DNA from: CAYPGJ01 sp964638515
Lineage (GTDB): Bacteria; Planctomycetota; Phycisphaerae; Phycisphaerales; UBA1924
Assembly: GCA_964638515.1 (NCBI GenBank)
Contig: CAZWZL010000026.1
Coordinates: forward strand, 1-42,552
DNA length: 42,552 nt
Direction of reading: 5' to 3'
Shown in pieces: positions 25,482-34,170 of the stretch; positions within the stretch are counted from its first letter, which is position 1, and each line of letters starts with the position of its first letter. The position numbers were made by a program, and so were the translations under genes. The notes beneath the pieces were generated by a model. The model had not been told where the DNA came from, searched no databases, and saw only the letters and a list, made by a program, of their open reading frames with translations.

Positions 25482-27212
25482 TCACACGATGCCCAGCAAC
25501 GTCTGCAGCAATTCGTCCACCACCGTGATGAACCGCGCCGCGCCCTGGTACTGCCGCTGATACGTCAGTAGGTTGATCGACTCCTCATCCACGCTCACCC
25601 CGCTCACACCGTCCCGCTGCGATTGCAGGTTTTCCCGAACGAGCGCCGACGCCGAAGACCGCACGCCGGCCGACGCGCCCTCGCTGCCCACCCGCTCCAC
25701 CGTCTTGAGCCACACGTTCGTGAGCGAAAGCCCTCCCAGCCCGTTCACCGAAGCATCCCGCAAGCCCGCGATCCCCAACGCCGCCCCGTTCGCCGACGTC
25801 TGTGTCCCGGCGACCAGCCGCAGCGGGTCGGTCTGCAACTCCTGCCGAACCGCGATGTTCGCCGCGTTGTCGCCCTCGAAGTACGTGTTGATTCCCAGCA
25901 CCGCCAGCGCGCCCGACGTGTCATCCCCGAAGCTCACACTGAAGCCCGCGTCCGTGGTCACACGCAGCTGACCACCCGCCGTGATCTGCGCGTTCAGGTT
26001 CGGAATCGCATCCAGCATCGCGCGCAAATCGTCCAGGCTCGTGTCATCACCGAATCCCGCAACGCCCGCGCCGTTGATCCCGTCCAGATCCACCTCGATC
26101 CGCGTCGATGTGGTCGCTCCGCTCCCATCCCGCACGTACACCGTGAACGAGCCGTTCGTCGGCCGCACCGCCAACTTCGTGAAGCTCGCGTTCGTCGGGT
26201 CGTTGAAACTCAACGCCTGATCCCCCGATGCCACGCGCAGCCACCCCGTCGAGTCCGTCAGCGGCCGCCCCGGCTCGCCCGAGGAGTGAATCCGGTTCAC
26301 CTCGTGAATCAAGTGAGCCGTCACCCGATCCAGATCGTTGATCGTCCGCTCCACCGACCCCGCCCGCTGCGTCAGCAACGCCCCCAGCCGCCCCGTCGAG
26401 AGCGACAGATTCTCCTTCGTGCTGGTCACACGCACCGAAACCCGCAACGTCCCCCCCACCGTCTCCTGGAAGAACTCCAGCCCGCGGGAACGGTTGCCCG
26501 TCAGCAGGGTCGTTGAGCCCACCAGGACATCCACCGATCCGTTGGGCTGCTCGAGGGTGGTCACGTCCATCAGCTCGCTCAGCTCGCGAACCAACTCGTC
26601 ACGACGGTCGCGCATCTCGTTCGCGACCCCCTGCCCCTGCTCCGATCGAACAATCTCGATGTTCAGCCGGGAAATCTCATCAAGCACGTCGTTGGCCCGC
26701 CGAGTCGCGCTGTCCAGCTGCGCGTCAATCTGCGAGCGCGTCACCTCGAGGTCCGAACGCAGGCCCCGCACGAACCCCGCCAGCGCAACTCCCTGCTCCA
26801 CGGCCACCGACCGCGTCTCCGTGGCCGCCGGGTTGTTCGCAACCTCGGAGAACGCGTTGAAAAACCGCCCGAATTCCGAAGACAGATCAGAGCCCGACAA
26901 CTCGTTCAGGATCGACTCCACCTGCGAGAGGATCTGGTGCTCCAGCAGCGAGCCCTGCTCGCGCGACACCGCATCCTCCAGCCGGGTCTGCAACGCCTGG
27001 TCGATCTGCCGGCGAACATGCGAAACACGCACGCCCCGCCCCAGCGACAATCCCGTCGATCCGACCGCCGCCCCCTCAGGCGTCAGCCGCGCCACCTGCC
27101 GCGTGTACCCGGGCGTCGACGCGTTCGCCAGGTTGTTGCCCGTCACCTGCAGCGCGAGCTGGCTCGCCGCCAACGCCGACCGACCGATGAACAAGCTGCC
27201 CGTCAGACTCAT
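25482..27212 (-). CDS. flgK: Flagellar hook-associated protein 1 FlgK
   Basis: 576 residues, ATG 27212 with GGAGG 7 bases away. The N-terminal rod/hook signature GSLFIGRSALAASQLALQVT and NNLANASTPGYTRQ and the C-terminal SINLLTYQRQYQGAARFITV are characteristic. The central region (about 100-500) has beta-rich exposed domains and GERSV-like blocks typical of FlgK. With FlgL it caps the hook and joins the filament. The Shine-Dalgarno and start context are identical over 17 bases to those of flgF. Confidence 0.94.
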   Translation of the reverse strand: MSLTGSLFIGRSALAASQLALQVTGNNLANASTPGYTRQVARLTPEGAAVGSTGLSLGRGVRVSHVRRQIDQALQTRLEDAVSREQGSLLEHQILSQVESILNELSGSDLSSEFGRFFNAFSEVANNPAATETRSVAVEQGVALAGFVRGLRSDLEVTRSQIDAQLDSATRRANDVLDEISRLNIEIVRSEQGQGVANEMRDRRDELVRELSELMDVTTLEQPNGSVDVLVGSTTLLTGNRSRGLEFFQETVGGTLRVSVRVTSTKENLSLSTGRLGALLTQRAGSVERTINDLDRVTAHLIHEVNRIHSSGEPGRPLTDSTGWLRVASGDQALSFNDPTNASFTKLAVRPTNGSFTVYVRDGSGATTSTRIEVDLDGINGAGVAGFGDDTSLDDLRAMLDAIPNLNAQITAGGQLRVTTDAGFSVSFGDDTSGALAVLGINTYFEGDNAANIAVRQELQTDPLRLVAGTQTSANGAALGIAGLRDASVNGLGGLSLTNVWLKTVERVGSEGASAGVRSSASALVRENLQSQRDGVSGVSVDEESINLLTYQRQYQGAARFITVVDELLQTLLGIV

Positions 27213-27225
27213 CGCGCAGCCTCCA

Positions 27226-27759
27226 TCACGTCACCACGTCCACCGCCGACAACGCCGACGGCCCCACCCGCGCCCCCCCGTTCCGCGTATACGCGCCCGA
27301 ATCGCTCAGCCGACGCTCCACCGCGCGCACGATCCCCAGCACATGCGAAGCCACAGTCTCCGCCGCCATCGCGCTCGCTCGATGCTCCACCTGCAGCGAC
27401 GCGATCGTCTCGCGCAACGCATCCGCCGCCGACTCCAGCTCGCGACGCCAAGGCTCCGGCAGCCGTCCCGCAATCCAGCCGAGCCGCACCGCGCCGCCAT
27501 CGCTCGGCGTGCCGAACGCCACAACAGCCCGCCGGACCAACGCCTCCCGCCGTCCCTCCATCCCCGCAATCCGCTGCACAATCTCGTTCTCGCGCGCCGT
27601 GCATACCCCCAACGCCGGAATATCCGCACGGGAAATCGCCATGCGCCGCGCCGCGCACACCGCCCGCATCGCCTCGTGCTCGATGCGCAGCCCCTCCAGC
27701 ACCGCGCCAAGCTCCCGCCCGATCTCCACCGACGTGTCACTGTCCGGTGCGCGGCTCAC
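27226..27759 (-). CDS. flgN: Flagellar export chaperone FlgN
   Basis: 177 residues from GTG 27759, which overlaps the flgJ-type stop as GTGA and has GGAGG upstream. Helical throughout: VEIGRELGAVLEGLRIEHEA, ENEIVQRIAGMEGRREALVR and a late SAADALRETIASLQVEHRAS. Length, helicity and position directly before flgK, whose product FlgN chaperones together with FlgL, support the call. Sequence conservation in FlgN is low. Confidence 0.8.
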   Translation of the reverse strand: MSRAPDSDTSVEIGRELGAVLEGLRIEHEAMRAVCAARRMAISRADIPALGVCTARENEIVQRIAGMEGRREALVRRAVVAFGTPSDGGAVRLGWIAGRLPEPWRRELESAADALRETIASLQVEHRASAMAAETVASHVLGIVRAVERRLSDSGAYTRNGGARVGPSALSAVDVVT

Positions 27760-28226
27760 GATCCGCCTCCCTTCAGCGAGAACCAGACCGGCTCTTCCCG
27801 CAGCGGCATGCCCTCGTTCAATCTGCTCGGCGCCGAGTCAACTTCCTTCGAATCCTCCGGCGTCGTGGTCTTCTTGACCATCTGCGCCGCCACGGCATCC
27901 ACGATCCCGAACCGGGTCGAACGCACCAGCCTCGCCGCAAACTCGGCATCAAGGAGCCCGCCGAACTTCTTCTCCGCGGCCCCCGGCGCGAACGGCGCCG
28001 CCGCGTTGTTCGTCTCGCGCAGCTGCTTCAGCACAGGCTGCACCAGCGCCATCGACACGAAGTCCTCGGCCGCCTGACGAACCGCCGCCGGACCATCCTT
28101 CTCCTTGGGCCGACGCCCCAGGATCCGTTCGAACGACTCCTGGCCAGACACCAGCGCATCCGCGCCGGCGCCCGCGCCAACCGCGTTCCACAACCCCCCG
28201 CCGTGCTGAATGCTTGTGAGGTTCAT
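27756..28226 (-). CDS. flgJ: Rod-binding protein, FlgJ N-terminal type
   Basis: 156 residues from ATG 28226 (an in-frame TTG lies at 28232). The conserved segment AAEDFVSMALVQPVLKQLRE and the following AEKKFGGLLDAEFAARL, with VDAVAAQMV, is the rod-binding domain. The muramidase domain of E. coli FlgJ is absent, as in many bacteria. It follows flgI by a couple of bases and overlaps flgN. Confidence 0.85.
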   Translation of the reverse strand: MNLTSIQHGGGLWNAVGAGAGADALVSGQESFERILGRRPKEKDGPAAVRQAAEDFVSMALVQPVLKQLRETNNAAAPFAPGAAEKKFGGLLDAEFAARLVRSTRFGIVDAVAAQMVKKTTTPEDSKEVDSAPSRLNEGMPLREEPVWFSLKGGGS

Positions 28227-28228
28227 GG

Positions 28229-29335
28229 TCAATCGATGATCAGCTCCGCATGCAGATCCCCGTTCCGCCGCAGCATGTTCAGAATCGCGATCTGGTCGTC
28301 CACGCTCACGTCCAACTGCTTGAACGCCGCCAGCAGGTCCTGCAAGCGCGCCTTCTCCCGCGCCCGCGCCCCGCGATCCAGCGCGGTCCAGCTCCGCCGC
28401 TCGATCTGCGGCGGAAGCGTCGCCGGGTCCACGGCCGGAGTCACCGACGTCACCACCAGGCTCCCGTGCGCAATCAGCGTCGGACGGATCTCCACGTCCC
28501 CGCTCACCACAATGGCCTGCTCACGCTCGTTCACGATGATCCGTGCCGGCAGACTCACCAACGACGAATCGAACCGGATCCCGAGGATGTCAGACAGGAA
28601 TCCCGCCGGATTCCCAAGCTCCACCTCGGGAATCTCCACCCGCACCGACCGCTCATCCAACGCGTACGCAATGTCACGAGCCGTCTCGTCATAGCTCAAC
28701 CGATGCTGGTTGATCGTGTTCGCGATCAGCTGCGACGTCGTCCACCCCGCGAACGCCGGCTCGATCAGCAGCGTCACGCTCCCGTCCTCAGAAACCGTCG
28801 GCATGGGAATGTCACGCACGATCACCCCGCCCCCGCGCACACGCCCCGCACGAACGTTGGCCCCCTCGATCACCAACGCGCCCGACGCCATCGCAAACAC
28901 CGGTTGGCCCGGCAGCGGGCCCCGCAACGCCGCAAGCAGCAGCCGCCCTCCCTGGAGGCTCTTCGGGTTGTGCAACGCGGACACGAACACGTCGAACCGG
29001 TCGTCCGACCGCGCGCCCATCGACGGAATCTCACAACTGATCGCCACCACCGCCACCGACCGAGACGAGCCAAGCTCATCCAACGACCCCACCGGAAGCC
29101 CCTCGTTCTCGAGCAGCTTCGCCAGGGGCCGAGCGATCACCAGGTCCTTCCCCGAGTCTCCCGTCCCCGGCAGGCCCACCACCAGGCCAAGCCCGCGCAA
29201 CTCGCTCTTGCCCTGCCCGCGCAGCCGTACCAACTCCTGGAGCGAAGTCCCGTGCGCAAAACCCGCGCTCAGCAGCGCACTCAAAGCGCCCATCCACACC
29301 CAAATCCACCGCACACTTCGCGTCTCCACGCTCAT
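28229..29335 (-). CDS. flgI: Flagellar P-ring protein FlgI
   Basis: 368 residues, ATG 29335 with GGAGGCATGC. A signal peptide (WIWVWMGALSALLSAGFAHG) precedes LQELVRLRGQGKSELRGLGL and VVGLPGTGDSGKDL, the P-ring signature. Later blocks: MGARSDDRFDVFVSAL, EIPEVELGNPAGFLSDIL, IRPTLIAHGSLVV. P-ring monomers assemble around the rod in the periplasm. Between flgH and the flgJ-type gene, as expected. Confidence 0.95.
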   Translation of the reverse strand: MSVETRSVRWIWVWMGALSALLSAGFAHGTSLQELVRLRGQGKSELRGLGLVVGLPGTGDSGKDLVIARPLAKLLENEGLPVGSLDELGSSRSVAVVAISCEIPSMGARSDDRFDVFVSALHNPKSLQGGRLLLAALRGPLPGQPVFAMASGALVIEGANVRAGRVRGGGVIVRDIPMPTVSEDGSVTLLIEPAFAGWTTSQLIANTINQHRLSYDETARDIAYALDERSVRVEIPEVELGNPAGFLSDILGIRFDSSLVSLPARIIVNEREQAIVVSGDVEIRPTLIAHGSLVVTSVTPAVDPATLPPQIERRSWTALDRGARAREKARLQDLLAAFKQLDVSVDDQIAILNMLRRNGDLHAELIID

Positions 29336-29399
29336 GCATGCCTCCTACGCAACTCCCGGGCCAACCCGTTCCAACGGGCGCCGCACCGGCCAGGCTGGG

Positions 29400-30131
29400 T
29401 CAGAAGTTGAACAGCGTCTCGAAGATCTTCGTGATCACACCCTTGTTCGCCCCGTCCTTCACCTCGCCACGATGCTCCGTCAGCAATCGCAGGTCGGCCA
29501 GGGCGGTCGACTGCACCGTGTTCCCCGAACTCACATCCTCCTGCCGGCAAACGCCCGACAGCACGATCGTCTGCTCTTCCTTGTCCGTCACGATCGTCGA
29601 TCGCGCCTCGAGCACCAGCTGCCCGTTGGGCTTCACGTCGATCACCGTCGCCGTCACGCGCGCCGTGAATCGATCCTCGCGCTCGTAATCACCCTCACCC
29701 TTGAAATTGTTGTTCGCCGACAGACCCAGCTCCGGAAGACCGCTCGGGCTCCCGTTCGTCCGATTCCCGGCCTCAAGCCTCGCCTCCAGCAACTTCCAGA
29801 GATCCGGAAGCGCGCTCAACTCAGCCTCGCTCGCCAGCTTCTTCTTCGTCTCGAGCTTCTGGTCCCGCTCGATCTTGCTCGATTGGTTCACGATGATCGT
29901 CACCAGGTCGTGAAGCAGGATCGTCCGAGGCTCCTCCGGCTGAATCTGGAACAGGCTCATCCCGTTCAGCTCCGCCACCGGATTCACGCTCGCCACCGGC
30001 GCGCCCATCCCCCCGCCGCTGGTTCCCACCACCGGCTGCCCCGGCCCGTACGTCGGCTGCTGAAACAGGCTCTGCCCTGTCGCCGCCCCGCCAGCCAATC
30101 CAAACGCCGCCGCGATCTGTTTCCAACGCAT
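29400..30131 (-). CDS. flgH: Flagellar L-ring protein FlgH, without a lipobox cysteine
   Basis: 243 residues from ATG 30131, seven bases after AAGGAGG; the GTG at 30134 is an alternative. Signal segment RWKQIAAAFGLAGGAATGQS; L-ring core HDLVTIIVNQSSKIERDQKL, FTARVTATVIDVKPNGQLVL and VLSGVCRQEDVSSGNTVQST, ending VITKIFETLFNF. In Enterobacteria FlgH is a lipoprotein with a Cys after the signal peptide; no Cys is present near the cleavage region here. It overlaps the end of flgA. Confidence 0.92.
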   Translation of the reverse strand: MRWKQIAAAFGLAGGAATGQSLFQQPTYGPGQPVVGTSGGGMGAPVASVNPVAELNGMSLFQIQPEEPRTILLHDLVTIIVNQSSKIERDQKLETKKKLASEAELSALPDLWKLLEARLEAGNRTNGSPSGLPELGLSANNNFKGEGDYEREDRFTARVTATVIDVKPNGQLVLEARSTIVTDKEEQTIVLSGVCRQEDVSSGNTVQSTALADLRLLTEHRGEVKDGANKGVITKIFETLFNF

Positions 30132-31168
30132 CACCGCGCCTCCTTCATCTCACCAACCGACAACACGCCCCCGATCTCCATCACCGCCCGCCCTTTCCCA
30201 TTCGCCCGGGCCACGAACGACCGATGCGATCCGTCCAGCTTCAGCTCCACCGGCTCCCCCTCACGCGCATCCGCCAGCGCCCGAGCCGGCGCCTTCACCA
30301 CGACACCGCCGCTCACACAGTGCACCACCACAAGATCTCCCCGACGAATCACCTGCGCCGCCTCGACGTCACCCGTCCTCACCACCCCACCCATGCTCAA
30401 ACGAGTCCGCGCCTCACGCCCGATCACCTCATCAACGCCCGACGCTGAGCCCGCGCTCGCCCCCTCCACCCACATCTCCTCAACCCGGACATCCCCCTCC
30501 CCGATCAAGCCGCCCCGCCGCACCTCGCGCGTCATCACCACAACCCGCTTGCGTATCTCAACACTCGCCGTGACCTGCCCCTCAAGCGCCACCCGATCCC
30601 CGTCGTACACCCACACCCGCACCGGCTGCTTCGTCCCCGAGGCCCGCCCCCCGGGCTGCGTCTCGACACGCCGACCTCCGACCTCCTCACCAAGGAACCC
30701 CCAGTCGCGCGCGTCATAACTCGCCCGCAGATCCTCCTCATCAACCCCGTACAGCCGCGCCAGCATCTCCTCCACCGCGCTGCGAATGTTCCCGCCCGTA
30801 GCGCTAGGCGCCTTCGCTTCACCGCTCGCGCCGCCACGCCCCGTCCGGCCCTGATCCTCCCCCGTCGCGCCCCCCAGGCGAACCTCGCACGCCGAGCCCT
30901 GCAGCGCCACTCGACCCAACCGCGCGCCCCCCTCCTCCATCGCGCCGCGAATGCGAGCCACATCCAACCGAATCATCGACCCGGGCCCCACTTGAGTACG
31001 CACGTCCGCCACCACCACCACGTCCGCCAAACGTTCCGCCTCCGGCCCCGACAGGGTCGCGATGTCCGACAGCCGAACCACGTTCCCCGTCACCACGGCG
31101 TGCGTCCGCACCGTAACCGTCCCGGCCGTGCACACCGACACCGCGAGCGCCAACACCAACGCCGCCAT
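30131..31168 (-). CDS. flgA: Flagella basal body P-ring formation protein FlgA (SAF domain)
   Basis: 345 residues from ATG 31168 (GAGG eight bases upstream); TTG/GTG starts at 31189/31186 are alternatives. The signal peptide is AALVLALAVSVCTAG. The C-terminal SAF/FlgA domain shows VVVMTREVRRGGLIGEGDVR, IGREARTRLSMGGVVRTGDV and VVVHCVSGGVVVKAPARALA. An internal Gly/Ala-rich stretch (about 105-130) is unlike typical FlgA. FlgA is the periplasmic chaperone for P-ring assembly. It is 21 bases after flgG and overlaps flgH. Confidence 0.9.
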   Translation of the reverse strand: MAALVLALAVSVCTAGTVTVRTHAVVTGNVVRLSDIATLSGPEAERLADVVVVADVRTQVGPGSMIRLDVARIRGAMEEGGARLGRVALQGSACEVRLGGATGEDQGRTGRGGASGEAKAPSATGGNIRSAVEEMLARLYGVDEEDLRASYDARDWGFLGEEVGGRRVETQPGGRASGTKQPVRVWVYDGDRVALEGQVTASVEIRKRVVVMTREVRRGGLIGEGDVRVEEMWVEGASAGSASGVDEVIGREARTRLSMGGVVRTGDVEAAQVIRRGDLVVVHCVSGGVVVKAPARALADAREGEPVELKLDGSHRSFVARANGKGRAVMEIGGVLSVGEMKEAR

Positions 31169-31189
31169 CGCGCGAACCTCAACCACCAA

Positions 31190-31999
31190 TCACCTCCGCA
31201 GCTGCGAAATCGTCCGAAGCGCCTCGTCCGCCGTCCGAATCGTCTGGCTGTTCATCTCGAACGCGCGCTGCGCCCGAATCAGCTCGATCAGCTCCTTCGT
31301 CGGGTCCACGTTCGACCCCTCGAGAAACCCCTGCCGGATCAGCCCCCGCCCCTCTTCGCCCGCATTCCCCGTGATCGGAGCCCCCGATGCCGCCGACTCC
31401 ACGAACAGGTTCTCACCCAACTGCTTCAACCCGGCCGGATTCACGAACGCCGTCAGCTCGATCTGCCCCACCTCTGCCGGCTCCGTCGCGCCGGGCTGCA
31501 GCACCAGCACACGACCGTCCGTCCCGATCGTCAACGATGTCGCGTCCGGCGGAATCGTGATCGGCGGATCAAGCCGACGGCCCTCGTCGTTCGCCATCAC
31601 CAGCTCGCCGTCCCGATTCAGCAACAGGTTCCCGGCCCGCGTGTACGCCTGGCCGCTCGGCGAGCGATCCGGCTCCACAAGCACGCGCATGAACCCCTGG
31701 CCCTCAATCGCCACATCCAGCGTTCGACCCGTGCTCAGCAGCGACCCCTGCTTGAAGTCCACCTGCGTGCCCGAGATCTTCACGCCCAATCCCACGTACA
31801 ACCCCGTCGGACGCTGGTCCCCGTTCGCGTTCTCCGTCCCCGGCTGCGCCTGCTCCATGTAGATCAGGTCCTGGAAGTTCACGCGGCTCCCCTTGAAGCC
31901 CATCGTGTTCGCGTTCGCCAGGTTGATCGCGATGACGTCCAACTGCGTGTTGAGCGCCGAAAGCGCGGTGGATGCCGCATTCAATGCCGTGATCGCCAT
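31190..31999 (-). CDS. flgG: Flagellar basal-body rod protein FlgG
   Basis: 269 residues. Rod signatures: TALNAASTALSALNTQLDVI, NLANANTMGFKGSRVNFQDL, and FMRV in the core; the C-terminus SNVDPTKELIELIRAQRAFE and MNSQTIRTADEALRTISQLR is that of FlgG. Distal rod subunit. 20 bases after flgF. Confidence 0.95.
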   Translation of the reverse strand: MAITALNAASTALSALNTQLDVIAINLANANTMGFKGSRVNFQDLIYMEQAQPGTENANGDQRPTGLYVGLGVKISGTQVDFKQGSLLSTGRTLDVAIEGQGFMRVLVEPDRSPSGQAYTRAGNLLLNRDGELVMANDEGRRLDPPITIPPDATSLTIGTDGRVLVLQPGATEPAEVGQIELTAFVNPAGLKQLGENLFVESAASGAPITGNAGEEGRGLIRQGFLEGSNVDPTKELIELIRAQRAFEMNSQTIRTADEALRTISQLRR

Positions 32000-32019
32000 G
32001 CCTCAGTCCTTCCTGCCGT

Positions 32020-32790
32020 TTACGCCACACGTCCAAGCGTCGTGATCAACCGTCCAACCGTCTCGTAGTGCAACTGGATCATCCGCGCGTTCTGCTCCAC
32101 CGCGCTCCCGGCCTTCGTGATGTCCATCAACGCCGTCACCGGATCGACCCCGGACCGCTCGATGTGCCCCTGCCGCAACGTGCCGATCGCCGCGATCTGC
32201 GAGCCCGGCGCCGCGCGGAACATCCCCGCACCCTCGTGCAGCAACGACCCCGCGTCACGCACATCCGTCAACCGAAGCCGAGCCACCACCTCATCTCGCT
32301 GCCGAATCCCGCCATCCGAAGTGATCGAAATAGGCGATGCCCGATTCAGGTAGATCACCTCCCCATCCTCATCCACCAGCGGCAGCCCGTCCGTCGACCG
32401 CACCAGCCGACCCTCCGAGTCCAACGCCATCCGCCCGTCCCGCGTCAGCCGAAACCGCTCCTCCCCGACGCCCCGCCCCGTGTCCACCACCAGAAACCCG
32501 CGCCCTTCGACCGCCACATCCAGCGATGAGCCCGTCTCTTCCAATGGCGCCGGCGCAAGCGTGGACCACGTCTCCTGCAGCAGCACGCCCCCGCCCAGCC
32601 GCTCCAACAACGCATTCGACTCGAGAAACGGAACGCCGTCTTCCTTGCGGACCACCTCGCGCTGACGCACCCCGGCCACCTCGGGCTTGAACCCCGCCGT
32701 CGACAGATTCGCAAGATTGTTCGAGTACACGTCCTGTCGGCTCATCGCCGTCAACACCCCCGAGGCCGACAAGTACATGCCGTAAATCAT
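32020..32790 (-). CDS. flgF: Flagellar basal-body rod protein FlgF
   Basis: 256 residues, ATG 32790. Starts IYGMYLSASGVLTAMSRQDV and NNLANLSTAGFKPEV; central SLDVAVEGRGFLVV; C-terminus SGVDPVTALMDITKAGSAVE followed by a helix ending ITTLGRVA. FlgF-type proximal/distal rod subunit. It overlaps the stop of the small ORF upstream (ATGA) and shares a 17-base start context with flgK. Confidence 0.93.
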   Translation of the reverse strand: MIYGMYLSASGVLTAMSRQDVYSNNLANLSTAGFKPEVAGVRQREVVRKEDGVPFLESNALLERLGGGVLLQETWSTLAPAPLEETGSSLDVAVEGRGFLVVDTGRGVGEERFRLTRDGRMALDSEGRLVRSTDGLPLVDEDGEVIYLNRASPISITSDGGIRQRDEVVARLRLTDVRDAGSLLHEGAGMFRAAPGSQIAAIGTLRQGHIERSGVDPVTALMDITKAGSAVEQNARMIQLHYETVGRLITTLGRVA

Positions 32791-32993
32791 CGCGCAGCCT
32801 CCACCGTTGTCTCTCGCGACAACGCCTCACGCCCCCCAGCGCGCTGCCCCGCGCTCGCCGCCATGTGCACCGCGCTCGCCGTCCGTGCCAGCGACAGCAA
32901 ACGCGCGCCAACGCACGCGCTCCCCAGTCGATCCGTCAGTCCAGGTTCCCGCGGGTCTCCGACCGCGCGGCGCTTCGCCTCCGCTGAGCGCAT
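32787..32993 (-). CDS. Small basic protein coupled to flgF
   Basis: 68 residues from ATG 32993, with AAGGAGG seven bases upstream. Its stop overlaps the flgF start as ATGA. Composition is Ala/Arg-rich with one central helical stretch (RLGSACVGARLLSLARTA) and no known motif. Being coupled to flgF with a strong ribosome site suggests a real gene at the head of the flagellar operon, for example a small regulator or export substrate. It shows no clear FlgM signature. Confidence 0.55.
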   Translation of the reverse strand: MRSAEAKRRAVGDPREPGLTDRLGSACVGARLLSLARTASAVHMAASAGQRAGGREALSRETTVEAAR

Positions 32994-33148
32994 GGTTCGG
33001 CCTCCTTGCCGCCATACACACCTCAAACCGCATGCCCGACCCCAACGCCCCGCCACATCACCCATCCGCGCAACCCGTGCGCTTCCACCATCCCAAACCA
33101 CGCGATTTCCGCCTTCCCGACCCACCACCGCGCCGATACTTCTTCCCG

Positions 33149-34081
33149 GTGACCGACGTCCCCCCTCAACTCGAACGCGCACGCGCCGACTTCCTCGCCT
33201 TCATCCGCGTCGAGTGCGGCCTCACCCCGGCCACCATCGACGCCTACGGCCGCGACCTCCGCGATCTCCTTGCCGACCTCGCCGCCTCCGGCATCACCCA
33301 ACCCTCCGACATCACCCCGCAAACCCTCGCCGCCCACCTCGCGTCGCTCCGACGAGACCGAGACCTCGAAACGTCCTCCGTCGCACGCCACCTCGCCACC
33401 CTCAAGGTCTTCTGCCGCTGGCTCTTCGCCGAAGGTCGAACCACGTCCAACCCCGCCGACCTGCTCGACCAACCCGCCCGCTGGCGAAAACTCCCCAACA
33501 CCCTGTCGCCAAATCAGATCAAGAAACTGCTGCAAGTCATTGACTCTGAATCCGTTACGACCGACGGACCACCCCTCTGGATGCGCGATAAGGCCCTCTT
33601 GGAACTCCTCTACGCCTGCGGCCTGCGCGCCACCGAAATCTGCGCCCTGCACGTCGCCGACATCCAACCAACCCTCGCCACCGCGCTCGTCACCGGCAAG
33701 GGACGCAAACAACGCCTCGTCCCCATCGGCAAACCCGCCCTCGACGCCGTCTCCTCCTATCTCTCCCATTGTCGTCCCAAGTTGCTGCGCAATAACGGCT
33801 TACACAACAATCGGCTGTTCCTCTCCCGCAACGGCCGACCCCTCGAGCGCGTAGCCGTGTGGCAAATCGTCAAACGCCTCGCCGCCCGGGCCGGCCTCGC
33901 CCACGTCCACCCGCACACCCTTCGCCACTCCTTCGCCACCCACCTCCTCATGGGCGGCGCCGATCTGCGCGTCGTGCAGGAGCTCCTCGGCCACTCCGAC
34001 ATCGCCACCACCCAGCTCTACACCCACGTCGATCAGACACGCCTCCGAGAAGTCCATCGCAACCACCATCCCCGCCCCTAG
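33149..34081 (+). CDS. Tyrosine recombinase XerC/XerD
   Basis: 310 residues from GTG 33149, close to family length; an ATG at 33032 would add a Pro/His-rich tail. SAM-like N-terminal domain (FLAFIRVECGLTPATIDAYG). The catalytic set is R160, K184, H256, R259, H282 and Y291, with exactly the spacing of E. coli XerD. It probably acts on chromosome dimers at dif; XerC versus XerD cannot be told. Divergent from the flagellar cluster. Confidence 0.92.
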   Translation: MTDVPPQLERARADFLAFIRVECGLTPATIDAYGRDLRDLLADLAASGITQPSDITPQTLAAHLASLRRDRDLETSSVARHLATLKVFCRWLFAEGRTTSNPADLLDQPARWRKLPNTLSPNQIKKLLQVIDSESVTTDGPPLWMRDKALLELLYACGLRATEICALHVADIQPTLATALVTGKGRKQRLVPIGKPALDAVSSYLSHCRPKLLRNNGLHNNRLFLSRNGRPLERVAVWQIVKRLAARAGLAHVHPHTLRHSFATHLLMGGADLRVVQELLGHSDIATTQLYTHVDQTRLREVHRNHHPRP

Positions 34082-34122
34082 CCCGGTGGAAACCTCATCC
34101 GCGCCCCGGTAGACTGGAGATC

Positions 34123-34148
34123 GAGTTTTCAATCGTTTCTGAAAACTC
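34123..34148. repeat. Inverted repeat between xer and mqnC
   Basis: A perfect 8-bp stem GAGTTTTC/GAAAACTC with a 10-base loop, ending 22 bases before the mqnC ATG. AT-rich in a GC-rich context. Not followed by T's, so it is more likely a leader or operator structure than a terminator. Confidence 0.5.
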
Positions 34149-34170
34149 CCGACCGGCCCCGAGCACCGCG

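Noticed and set aside
26338..28077. 579-codon plus-strand ORF across flgK, flgN and flgJ
   Set aside because: Antisense to clear flagellar genes, Arg/Pro/Ser-rich, no motif; a high-GC shadow frame.
33000..33150. Sigma-54 promoter for the flagellar operon (TGGGATG...AAGC)
   Set aside because: The -24/-12 spacing fits only with several mismatches in both elements.
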